The position numbers were made by a program, and so were the translations under genes. From an uncultured Collinsella sp. (GTDB taxonomy: Bacteria; Actinomycetota; Coriobacteriia; Coriobacteriales; Coriobacteriaceae), in assembly GCA_900544995.1 (NCBI GenBank), contig UQXC01000049.1:1-15214 (forward strand): a stretch of 15,214 nucleotides of DNA, in the 5' to 3' direction. Under the pieces are notes generated by a model. The model saw only the letters and a list, made by a program, of their open reading frames with translations, was not told the origin of the DNA and ran no database searches. Shown here in pieces: positions 6,777 through 12,905 of the stretch. Positions within the stretch are counted from its first letter, which is position 1. Each line of letters begins with the position of its first letter.

Positions 6777-8099
6777 TTACGGCTCCAAAAGCCCTGCCAT
6801 AAAGATGGGCAGATACAGCACGTCACCATCGCGGTGAAGATTACATTCCGCAAGTACCAGGGCGCGATCGATTCCGTAGCCCTTCGTTGCCAGTGCGTTA
6901 TCGAGCGCCGCGTGGGACTTAAAGCTCTTGCCCGATTTGACCTCGATGGCGAGCACTTCCCCATCGAGCGTCTCTTCCACAAAATCGAGCTCACCGACCT
7001 TTTTGGACGTAAAGTAGCGCAATCTAAATCCATGGGCTTTGAGCTCTTGGGCAACGAAGCCCTCGAATGCCGCCCCCATGTTCATGCCAAAGGCGCCCTC
7101 TGCTTCTCCATCAAAAACGCCTTGAGCGACCCTTTTGGAATACGACGACATGAGCATTCCGGTGTCCAGGTAAAACAGCTTGAACAGATTTCGTTGCTCC
7201 CCCAATAAAAGGGGTGCCACGGGTGCCGTTACGTTATACACGGGAAGCGCGACATCCGCCTCCGACAACCAGAGAAAATGATCTGTCACCTGCAAAAAAC
7301 GTTTGACACCGTTAATCGACGACAGCTTGAATCGCTTGTTTTTGGAGCCGGCCTCGCTGGGAATCAAATCATAGATATCGCGAATAACCAAGCGTAGCTC
7401 GGGCGGAGCGTACTTTGCGATGTCATCGCGATACAGGGCGTGAAGATCGCGGTGGATGTTTCGAACCTCGTCGACATTGCGCGTCGCCAAGAAGGAATTG
7501 ACCGCGTCGGGCATGCCTCCCACCACCACATACTGATGGAACAGATCGAGCAAGCGGTCATACAGGTAGCCGGGAAGCTCCCCCTCATCCTTTAGACAGC
7601 CTCTGAGCATGTCAAACACGCTGGCACCAACGCCATTTGCCCAGCAAAACTCCTCAAAGTCGAGCGGGTACATCTGGACCTGCTCGACATACCCCACCGG
7701 CAGGGAATCGATGCCCTCGAGTTCAACGCCAAGGAGCGATCCGGTAAGGATGTATCGAAAGTCGCCGCGCTGGACCAGGTATTTGATAAACGTCACCACA
7801 TTGGGGCATCGCTGCACCTCGTCGATAACCACGACGGTTTTGCTGGCAACCATCGGCTGCGTCGCAGCGATAGACATGCGCATAAGAAGGTCGTCCGCGC
7901 TTTTTGCCGCCAAAAATGAATCGCGCACGGACGCGTCGGCGATAAGGTCGAACGTCACGACATTTTCGAATGATTCGCTTGCAAACGCGTTGACCAGATA
8001 TGACTTTCCCACCTGCCGGGCGCCCTTGACCAAAAGAGCCTTGTTAGGCGACGAGGCAAGCCAAGATTCAAACTGTGCTTTCGCTTTTCTCTGTAGCAT
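6777..8099 (-). CDS. AAA_14 / DUF4143 ATPase
   Basis: A 440-residue ATP-binding protein of the archaeal-type AAA_14 plus DUF4143 family. Walker A is GARQVGKS (26-33), Walker B is VVVIDE (89-94) and the sensor region is YILTGS (116-121). The C-terminal part has DIYDLIPSEAGSKNKRFKLS, the typical DUF4143 centre. It then has residues of a PD-(D/E)XK nuclease-like fold: FEGFV (E346), ELDF (E370, D372) and AIEVKSG (E386, K388). The ATG at 8099 is preceded by AAGGGG five to six bases away; an in-frame ATG at 8132 has no ribosome site. The family is common in gut anaerobes in many copies and its job is unknown; defence or mobile-element roles have been suggested. A 33-bp-period repeat array begins about 40 bases upstream of the start and probably forms its control region. 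Confidence 0.92.
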   Translation of the reverse strand: MLQRKAKAQFESWLASSPNKALLVKGARQVGKSYLVNAFASESFENVVTFDLIADASVRDSFLAAKSADDLLMRMSIAATQPMVASKTVVVIDEVQRCPNVVTFIKYLVQRGDFRYILTGSLLGVELEGIDSLPVGYVEQVQMYPLDFEEFCWANGVGASVFDMLRGCLKDEGELPGYLYDRLLDLFHQYVVVGGMPDAVNSFLATRNVDEVRNIHRDLHALYRDDIAKYAPPELRLVIRDIYDLIPSEAGSKNKRFKLSSINGVKRFLQVTDHFLWLSEADVALPVYNVTAPVAPLLLGEQRNLFKLFYLDTGMLMSSYSKRVAQGVFDGEAEGAFGMNMGAAFEGFVAQELKAHGFRLRYFTSKKVGELDFVEETLDGEVLAIEVKSGKSFKSHAALDNALATKGYGIDRALVLAECNLHRDGDVLYLPIFMAGLLEP

Positions 8100-8136
8100 A
8101 AGCGCACCCCTTATTACGTGCTGTTTTAGCATTAGG

Positions 8137-8248
8137 ATACACTTTTCCGTGGTTGTTAGGTGCTTATTTCGACACTTTTCCGAGTTTTTAAAGTGTGTAT
8201 TACGACACTTTTCCGTACTTTTACGCGGGATATTTCGACACTTTTTCG
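8137..8248. repeat. Four direct repeats with exact 33-bp period
   Basis: The core CACTTTTCCG (last copy CACTTTTTCG) starts at 8140, 8173, 8206 and 8239, exactly 33 bp apart. The last three share the longer form ATTNCGACACTTTTNCG (starts 8166, 8199, 8232). Read on the minus strand each is CGGAAAAGTGTCG followed by NAATA. Sequences between copies are not conserved. The array ends about 40 bases before the ATPase start codon, and 33 bp is close to three helical turns, so this looks like a row of protein-binding sites on one face of the DNA. TGTTAGG (8154-8160) and CCTAACA (8257-8263) are inverted around the last three copies. It is too short and its spacers are too small for a CRISPR array. Confidence 0.85.
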
Positions 8249-8272
8249 AATTTAAACCTAACAGCAGCCGGC

Positions 8273-8320
8273 GAAATCAAGCGCCGCTTGCGCGTCATTT
8301 CGCAGGCGGCGCTTGATTTC
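8273..8320. repeat. 48-bp near-perfect hairpin
   Basis: GAAATCAAGCGCCGC (8273-8287) and GCGGCGCTTGATTTC (8306-8320) are 15-bp perfect inverted arms. The stem continues inward past one T-G wobble to 20 pairs, closing on the 8-base loop 8293-8300. No T-run follows on either strand. It lies between the ATPase repeat array and the riboswitch. It may insulate the two divergent units or be the 5' end of the riboswitch transcript; either reading is inference. Confidence 0.8.
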
Positions 8321-8338
8321 CGTCCACGCGCGCTGATA

Positions 8339-8464
8339 GACTCCATCGTGCCCGCAAGGAGCGGGCGCGTTTTATCCAGAGTCGGGGTAGAGAGTTGGCT
8401 CCACGATCCCGACGCCAACCGGCCAAGAGGCACGGTGGCCCTGCCAACATCGATGAAAGGAGTC
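8339..8464 (+). promoter_or_regulatory. SAM-clan (SAM-I/IV-like) riboswitch with sequestered ribosome site
   Basis: The layout matches the SAM-I/SAM-IV clan. P1 is TTTTATC (8370-8376) with GATGAAA (8452-8458). P2 is GTCGGG (8381-8386) with CCCGAC (8408-8413), followed inward by a GA-containing internal loop and a short GAG/CTC stem. P3 is GCC-A-ACC (8414-8420) with GGTGGC (8434-8439), keeping the bulged A of the GGC-A-ACC/GGTGCC helix with compensatory changes. The P4 helix of SAM-I is absent. Instead the P2 loop TTGGC (8395-8399) can pair with GCCAA (8443-8447) between P3 and P1, as in SAM-IV and SAM-I/IV. An outer helix GACTCC (8339-8344)/GGAGTC (8459-8464) abuts P1 and covers the GGAG ribosome site. 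SAM binding should therefore hold translation off. The hairpin 8350-8366 fits inside the outer helix. Family assignment is by eye. Confidence 0.68.
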
Positions 8465-8467
8465 CGT

Positions 8468-8890
8468 ATGGACAATTTCTCTGTGCGCAGCGAGCGCAAC
8501 TTCCACAATCTGGCAGCCAAGCCAAAACGAATGCATCTCCTGGACGGGCCGAGCGGCTATGCCTCGGCCATGGTCAAGAGCAGTCTCTCCCACCAGATGC
8601 GCTTTACTGTGCAGGCGCTCGAGGAAGAGCTCTGCGCTGCTGGCAACCCACATGTGTTGCAGATCAAGCTGCTCGGAGATGACTCGCGCGAGCCGTCGAG
8701 TTGGAAGCTGTTTGCAGACGGCACGTGCATTGCGGACGGATCCGGTGCCTTTGTCCGTGAGTGTTTCTGCGAGGGTGCAGAGGTATTTCTGGGCCTGTGT
8801 CGTGGTGCCGTGCACGCGGCTGAGCTGCGCCAGTGGAGCCAGAGGGAGTACGAGCTGTTGAGTGCCGCGCGCGGGATTGCAATGGCATAA
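8468..8890 (+). CDS. Unrecognised 140-residue protein under the SAM-clan riboswitch
   Basis: No family was recognised. The ATG at 8468 has GGAG five bases upstream, and that site is part of the outer helix of the riboswitch-like leader, which supports the start and the reality of the gene. The product has no signal peptide, membrane segment or metal motif. It is mixed alpha/beta in look, with a central LQIKLLGDDSREPSSWKLF, a cysteine pair in RECFCEGAEVFLGLC and a C-terminal WSQREYELLSAARGIAMA. The C-terminal half (about residue 72 on) recurs in a decayed copy at 10532-10738, so the gene belongs to a family with several members in this genome or its relatives. It appears to be monocistronic: the next gene converges after 22 bases. 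A role linked to methionine or SAM supply is inferred only from the leader. Confidence 0.8.
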   Translation: MDNFSVRSERNFHNLAAKPKRMHLLDGPSGYASAMVKSSLSHQMRFTVQALEEELCAAGNPHVLQIKLLGDDSREPSSWKLFADGTCIADGSGAFVRECFCEGAEVFLGLCRGAVHAAELRQWSQREYELLSAARGIAMA

Positions 8891-8912
8891 ACGAGAGATC
8901 TCGGCAGTGTCA

Positions 8913-9746
8913 CTAACGAGCAGAATCGATTTTGGCAATCAAGTCGTTCGTCCATGCCACGGCATCATCGACAGTCGGCAAAACGTTAAGTCCTTCCGCC
9001 TGGGAGAAATACAGTGGATCCCAGCCCACTCCCCTCGAGATCATTGGAGGCCACTCCTGCTCCGCACGATACGCAAAGAGCCTGATACAGACCTCTCGAG
9101 TTTTTAGGTAATCAATTTCCCCGTTGGAAATTGCAATCTGGAGATCTATCAGATCATGGGCGCGCTCGCTGCCGGGGCTGCTCGCAGCATGAAGTTTTTG
9201 GGCAATCTGATGCTCGAGCCTCATGCACGGAACCGGCCCCGGTTCGGGAAACCCGAGACCTTTCAATATTGCCGCAGCTTCAGGCGAGGAAACCATATCG
9301 GGATCGTCGGCGTCGCCGATTTCGTTATGACCGACCTCAAGCGGCAGCGTCATCCACGATTTACCATTGTAGGCAATCTTGATTTCGAACGGACGCATGA
9401 CGTAAGCAGTTGGAATTCCCTTCGGAGATGCGGGCTCCCTCGGAACAATGGCACCCGAGAATCCGTTCCAGCCTATAGTGAGCGAATCTTCAAGCTTCGT
9501 CATGTAATCGTTCAGTGAGGATGCCCTAGCGGTATCGAGGTCGCGCGAGAACCGCGTGACATCCTTCCTAAAGCGAATCTTCAGGGCATTTCCACCCTTT
9601 GCGGCTCCATCGGGTAGCATCTGCCCAACAACAACGGCCGCAATGAGCCTTTTAACACGGCCCGGTTCTTCGCCCAAATCAGTGCAGAGTCGGTCTATCG
9701 CTATGTCAAGGTTACGTCTGCTGGTTGGCTTCTTGACTTCCTTCAC
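8913..9746 (-). CDS. abiEii: AbiEii nucleotidyltransferase toxin
   Basis: A 277-residue toxin of a type IV toxin-antitoxin and phage-defence pair. AbiEii proteins are DNA polymerase beta-like nucleotidyltransferases that stop growth after phage attack. Conserved elements seen here are KGGNALKIRF (GG at 51-52, K56), TRFSRDLD (D69 and D71, the metal-binding DxD pair), and QKLHAAS with ERAHDLIDLQ (K184, D198, D201), matching the family's four motifs. The start is GTG at 9746-9744, overlapping the abiEi TGA as GTGA, with AAGGAG six bases upstream; translational coupling to the antitoxin gene is expected. All catalytic motifs look intact, so the toxin is probably functional. It converges on the riboswitch-controlled gene with only 22 bases between stop codons and no visible terminator. 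Confidence 0.92.
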   Translation of the reverse strand: MKEVKKPTSRRNLDIAIDRLCTDLGEEPGRVKRLIAAVVVGQMLPDGAAKGGNALKIRFRKDVTRFSRDLDTARASSLNDYMTKLEDSLTIGWNGFSGAIVPREPASPKGIPTAYVMRPFEIKIAYNGKSWMTLPLEVGHNEIGDADDPDMVSSPEAAAILKGLGFPEPGPVPCMRLEHQIAQKLHAASSPGSERAHDLIDLQIAISNGEIDYLKTREVCIRLFAYRAEQEWPPMISRGVGWDPLYFSQAEGLNVLPTVDDAVAWTNDLIAKIDSAR

Positions 9747-10270
9747 GACAGCTCCTTCATCAGTCTCTCATGCTCATTGGAGGTAATAAGGCCCTCGGCT
9801 TGAGCGTGCTTGGTTGCCTCGATGAGGCGTTCGGTCATAACGGACCCCTTACAAGCCTCAATCGCATCAGCAACGCATTGAGAAGGGATTCCTTCATAGA
9901 ACGTCGTTTTCGCATTCTCTGGAGCGGACACTGTTTTTACCCAAGCTGGCAGTTTGCGGCGAACACGCTTTGGTGTTGCCACGGTCACGGCACGAGGATC
10001 AACAAGTGCAAGTGCGTGCATAGACAGCACTGATTCGCCCCACAGGAAACCCTCGTCACCAACAAGAGCCACTGCCTCCGCAAAGACGTCACGGGGCGTC
10101 GGAACCCATTGGGTGAGCTTGTACACCCCATGTCCTCGGCGCATCAATTTCCCAGTGGCGCACCATCGGCTCAGTTCTCCGGTGGTTACGCCAATCTCGC
10201 GTGCCTGCGCAGCAGTCACGATGCCGTAGTCATCTGCCGCCAGTTCGAATATTTCATCAAAGTGTTTCAT
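9743..10270 (-). CDS. abiEi: AbiEi antitoxin and autorepressor
   Basis: A 175-residue antitoxin. The N-terminal winged helix-turn-helix is YGIVTAAQAREIGVTTGELSRWCATGKLMRRGHGVYKL (cut here as YGIVTAAQAREIG, GELSRW and RRGHGVYKL, residues about 15-52). The rest (about 60-175) is the AbiEi C-terminal domain, including a short SxxSxHxLxL-type stretch (SVLSMHALAL). Family members repress their own promoter by binding inverted repeats and neutralise the toxin without stable contact. Here a perfect 12-bp inverted repeat starts at the ATG itself (10269-10306). No ribosome site is visible upstream of the ATG at 10270, so the message may be leaderless or weakly translated. The gene overlaps abiEii by four bases. 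Confidence 0.9.
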   Translation of the reverse strand: MKHFDEIFELAADDYGIVTAAQAREIGVTTGELSRWCATGKLMRRGHGVYKLTQWVPTPRDVFAEAVALVGDEGFLWGESVLSMHALALVDPRAVTVATPKRVRRKLPAWVKTVSAPENAKTTFYEGIPSQCVADAIEACKGSVMTERLIEATKHAQAEGLITSNEHERLMKELS

Positions 10271-10306
10271 GTCAAAAGACTAACACTTTTGTATGTCTTT
10301 TGACAT
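10269..10306. promoter_or_regulatory. AbiEi operator candidate (12-bp inverted repeat)
   Basis: ATGTCAAAAGAC (10269-10280) and GTCTTTTGACAT (10295-10306) are perfect inverted arms 14 bp apart. The left arm overlaps two bases of the abiEi start codon. Antitoxins of this family are known to bind paired inverted repeats at their own promoter. Occupation would block transcription start and, if the message is leaderless, lies right at the 5' end. Confidence 0.8.
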
Positions 10307-10470
10307 AGACATGGTCTTAATCAAGCATTAGAGATCTATTTAAATTCGTATAGCATTGCAATCGTCCTCTCTGAATTCGAAGTCCGCGCCGACAGCATGC
10401 GGAAGTAAAAAGTACCGGCAAGAACGATATCGAATGAAATCGCTCCCGCTGGCATATATCTTACCATATA

Positions 10471-10488
10471 AACGAACACGTGTTCGTT
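10471..10488. promoter_or_regulatory. LexA (SOS) box
   Basis: AACGAACACGTGTTCGTT is a perfect 18-bp palindrome whose core, CGAACACGTGTTCG (10473-10486), fits the Gram-positive LexA consensus CGAACRNRYGTTYG at every position. A TATAAA (10467-10472) abuts it on the plus strand and TAAGAT/TATAT sequences lie just beyond it on the minus strand, so it could overlap a promoter in either direction. No intact gene follows closely on either strand. Of the 260-base stretch 10271-10531, this box and the AbiEi operator are the only signals I can support. Confidence 0.7.
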
Positions 10489-10531
10489 CTTATCAATTAT
10501 CGATTTATCACACGCTCGCTTTAGCCGCTGT

Positions 10532-10738
10532 CCGCGCGAATCGTCTAGCCGATAGCTCTTCGCCGACAGCGCGTGCATCGCAAGCGGCTCGGGCACCTTT
10601 GCCCGCGAGTGCTTCTGCGAGGGAGCCAAAGTGTCTCTGGATCTGTGCCGCGACGCCGTGCGCGCGGCCAAGCTGCCCCAGTGGAGCCAGAGGGAGTACG
10701 AGCTGCTGAGCGCGGCGCGCGGGATTGCGGGGATGTAG
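10532..10738 (+). pseudogene. Decayed 3' fragment of the 8468-8890 gene family
   Basis: In the frame ending at TAG 10736-10738, the translation matches residues about 73-139 of the 140-residue protein: REPSSWKLFADGTC there corresponds to RESSSR-stop-LFADSAC here, and both end in QWSQREYELLSAARGIA. The conserved lysine codon has become an in-frame TAG at 10553-10555, and the 5' half, start codon and riboswitch leader are missing. Nucleotide divergence is considerable, so it is an old paralogue or remnant rather than a fresh duplication. Together with the intact gene it brackets the abiE operon. Confidence 0.8.
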
Positions 10739-10835
10739 ACAGTGCTGGGCATCATGCCGCGTCGGCCTTATCGAGACCTATACGGTATGACGACTAAATT
10801 AACGCCCGCCCCATGCAATCAACCGTTCGCATAAT

Positions 10836-10859
10836 CAAATTTGTTGCTCAACAAATTTG
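10836..10859. promoter_or_regulatory. 24-bp palindrome over a weak promoter
   Basis: CAAATTTGTTG (10836-10846) and CAACAAATTTG (10849-10859) are perfect arms around CT. A possible promoter overlaps it: TTGTTG at 10841-10846, 17 bases, then TAGCGT at 10864-10869. That would start transcription about 70 bases before the GTG of the next gene, so the palindrome could be an operator for the two-gene membrane operon. The promoter match is weak. Confidence 0.45.
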
Positions 10860-10943
10860 CAGGTAGCGTCAGTAGAATTGGTTGGTGGAAGGTTTATCGA
10901 AGGTTCGCTGTCGTTGCAGCGAGCCCAAAAGAAAGGGACTATC

Positions 10944-11204
10944 GTGTTTTTTCGTTTACCCGAACTGATCATCATTCTTATCTTTTTGCTGCCGTTCGTA
11001 GCCAACATCCTTGGCGTCTCAGAGCTCATCAGGATCGCCAAGGCAAAGGGCCACTATACTGACGGCGCAGGACTCCTCTGGTTTATCGGTCTTTGCGGCA
11101 CAGCGCTCATGCTGGGTCTCATCGTATGCGCCCTGCCCGATCGAGGCATCCCCGCGACCCGGACGTCTTATACACGCAATGACGATACCCTGCCCGAGGT
11201 GTAG
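10944..11204 (+). CDS. Small protein with two membrane segments
   Basis: No family was recognised. The start is taken as GTG at 10944, because AAAGGGA lies about six bases upstream; the longer reading from 10857 has no ribosome site and a non-hydrophobic extension. The 86-residue product has hydrophobic segments at about 8-25 (LIIILIFLLPFVANILGV) and 43-63 (LLWFIGLCGTALMLGLIV), joined by a short loop with basic residues (RIAKAKGHYTDG), and a polar tail. The loop and tail charges suggest a hairpin with a cytoplasmic loop, but this is uncertain. The stop codon is two bases before the next ATG, so the two genes form an operon and the product may be a small partner of the larger membrane protein. 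Confidence 0.72.
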   Translation: MFFRLPELIIILIFLLPFVANILGVSELIRIAKAKGHYTDGAGLLWFIGLCGTALMLGLIVCALPDRGIPATRTSYTRNDDTLPEV

Positions 11205-11206
11205 TC

Positions 11207-12658
11207 ATGTCCAAGTACAAGGTTATTTATCGCGACGACAACCTAAGCTGGCAGGAGCTATGCCCCGTAAGGATGCTTGCCATCCAGGTTGCGCGCGACA
11301 CCGAGACGGGCACTTGCTTTCTTCAAACTAAACTCGTTAACGTGACAAGCCAAACAATCAGTCGTATTGAGTTCACCATCGATTTAACGGGCGAGGATGG
11401 AAAAACGGAGTCGGTCGACTTTGCGCTTCTGGATGCCGACCTCCCGGGCGGCGAAATCCTTAGACCGCAAGCAAAGAAGATCGAGCTGTCGGTCATTGCC
11501 GGCGCAAAGGCTACCGTGACAAGAGCCGACAACCAGTGCGACTTTGGCACGGCAATCGAAATTGACAGCCCCAAGCCGCTCGCGCTCAATGAAGACGAAG
11601 AATCTGAGCGCATTGTGCAGCTCCTGGAAATGGAGGCGCAGCCGGACAAATGTGCGAATGCCCACACTGACCATGACGGATGGTGGCAATGTGGCTGCGG
11701 AGCCGTCAATATTGCGCGCAAAGACTGTTGGGACTGTGGGGCGAAGCACGAAAAGCTGACCGACCTCGAAAGCGCATCCTTCCTGGAAGAGTCGCGAAAA
11801 GACAGGCTTTATAGGACCAGCAAAGAGATGCTCGAATCCCTTAGCGTCTCGCTGCTGCAGCAGGCCAAAGAAAACTTTGAGGAGCTTGCCGAGCTGGGAT
11901 ACAAAGATTCTGCGGAACGAGTCATCGAGGCAGAGCAGTGTATCGCGACATCCCATGAGAAAAAGAAGAAGCGGCTGAAATGCGCTGCAATCGTGGGCGC
12001 AATCGTTGCTGTCGGTCTGGTCGCGTTCTCTCTCTTTGGCCTCACACAGACAAAGACGAAGCAAGCCGAAATCAGAAATGCCCAAATTGGCCAGACTGTC
12101 GAACTTGGCACGTATTCGGGTGAGCTGCCTGCCTATAAAGGCACGTCCGTCGAGGGGAAACCGATTAAGTGGATCGTCGTCCACAAGGATGGCGACAGGG
12201 CCCTTCTCATGACTGAGCAGATCATCGATTCGAAAGCGGTCGATGAGGATGGCGACGTATCGGATTTTGCGTATAGCTCGCTGTATAAGTATCTGAACGC
12301 CGACTTTAAGAATCATGCGTTTTCGAGTGCCGAACGAGCTCTGCTGAAGGACGACGTTAGCCTTCCGAGCACCACGGAGTTAGATACCTACGTTTCCGAC
12401 GATGACATCTTGGAAGCGACGCCGATCGATACGGTATCCGAATCAAAGTGGTGGACTTCGACCATAGAAGAATATGAAGACGATGACTGGGATTGGCTTT
12501 GGGACGACGAAGATGACTGGGACTATTCCGATAGCGACGATAGCGAATTCCTTAGCAGCTATGTCGATTCGTACGGCGATATTGTCGACGACGATGGCGA
12601 CTATGCCCAGTACGAAGCACTCGGCGTGCGCCCGGCCATCTGGGTCAAGCTGAATTAG
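11207..12658 (+). CDS. Zinc-ribbon, single-TM protein with DUF6273-like C-terminal domain
   Basis: A 483-residue protein with a clear modular layout. Residues 1-125 form a beta-rich domain. Residues 158-180 hold a zinc-ribbon-like knuckle, WWQCGCG then CWDCG (C162, C164, C174, C177). Residues 185-255 are charged and helical. A membrane segment (CAAIVGAIVAVGLVAFSLFG) follows the basic KKKKR at about 252-278. The C-terminal part (295-483) resembles DUF6273: WIVVHKDGDRALLMTEQIID, then a KYLN...AFSSAER segment, and the ending GVRPAIWVKLN. At 421-446 an acidic, Trp-rich insert (EEYEDDDWDWLWDDEDDW) replaces the usual central strand region. The N-terminus is probably cytoplasmic and the DUF6273-like part outside (positive-inside rule). 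The ribosome site GAGGTG overlaps the end of the upstream gene. Function unknown; a surface-exposed ligand-binding role is possible. Confidence 0.85.
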   Translation: MSKYKVIYRDDNLSWQELCPVRMLAIQVARDTETGTCFLQTKLVNVTSQTISRIEFTIDLTGEDGKTESVDFALLDADLPGGEILRPQAKKIELSVIAGAKATVTRADNQCDFGTAIEIDSPKPLALNEDEESERIVQLLEMEAQPDKCANAHTDHDGWWQCGCGAVNIARKDCWDCGAKHEKLTDLESASFLEESRKDRLYRTSKEMLESLSVSLLQQAKENFEELAELGYKDSAERVIEAEQCIATSHEKKKKRLKCAAIVGAIVAVGLVAFSLFGLTQTKTKQAEIRNAQIGQTVELGTYSGELPAYKGTSVEGKPIKWIVVHKDGDRALLMTEQIIDSKAVDEDGDVSDFAYSSLYKYLNADFKNHAFSSAERALLKDDVSLPSTTELDTYVSDDDILEATPIDTVSESKWWTSTIEEYEDDDWDWLWDDEDDWDYSDSDDSEFLSSYVDSYGDIVDDDGDYAQYEALGVRPAIWVKLN

Positions 12659-12724
12659 CGATTGAGTTTACTGTCCGCGTCAAAAGAGGCTACGAGGCAT
12701 GCAGGTGTTGCATCAAGCCAGCAA

Positions 12725-12757
12725 GGGGGCTTCCGGGTTTCTGGAGGCCCCCTTTTT
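12725..12757 (+). terminator. Strong intrinsic terminator
   Basis: GGGGGCTTCC (12725-12734) and GGAGGCCCCC (12743-12752) form a 10-pair stem with one T-G wobble and an 8-base loop, followed at once by TTTTT (12753-12757). It lies 66 bases after the stop codon of the two-gene membrane operon and ends its transcript. The 148 bases from here to the next gene's stop codon show nothing else I can support. Confidence 0.92.
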
Positions 12758-12905
12758 GTGAGCGCAGGCTGCACCCTTCTTCAGTTACCGGCGGTTACGT
12801 TTGCCGCCGTCGCTAACCCCATGAACAAAAGGCTCGCCAGCTAAATTCAGCTGAAATGCCGACAAGCTCTCTAATCCGTGCCCCGTTGCAGACCCCGGAT
12901 GAGTC

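Noticed and set aside
8137..8248. CRISPR array
   Set aside because: Repeats of about 10-17 bp with spacers of about 16-23 bp and only four copies; no cas genes in the window.
8350..8373. Intrinsic terminator (GCCCGC-AAGGA-GCGGGC then GCGTTTT)
   Set aside because: The T-rich stretch is the 5' strand of riboswitch P1 and the hairpin fits inside the outer helix that covers the ribosome site; it would also separate the leader from its own gene. A premature terminator cannot be fully excluded.
10336..10755. Minus-strand frame over the gene fragment, similar to the minus-strand frame at 8557-8955
   Set aside because: The similarity simply mirrors the relation between the intact gene and its decayed copy on the plus strand, where the codon pattern and riboswitch support coding.
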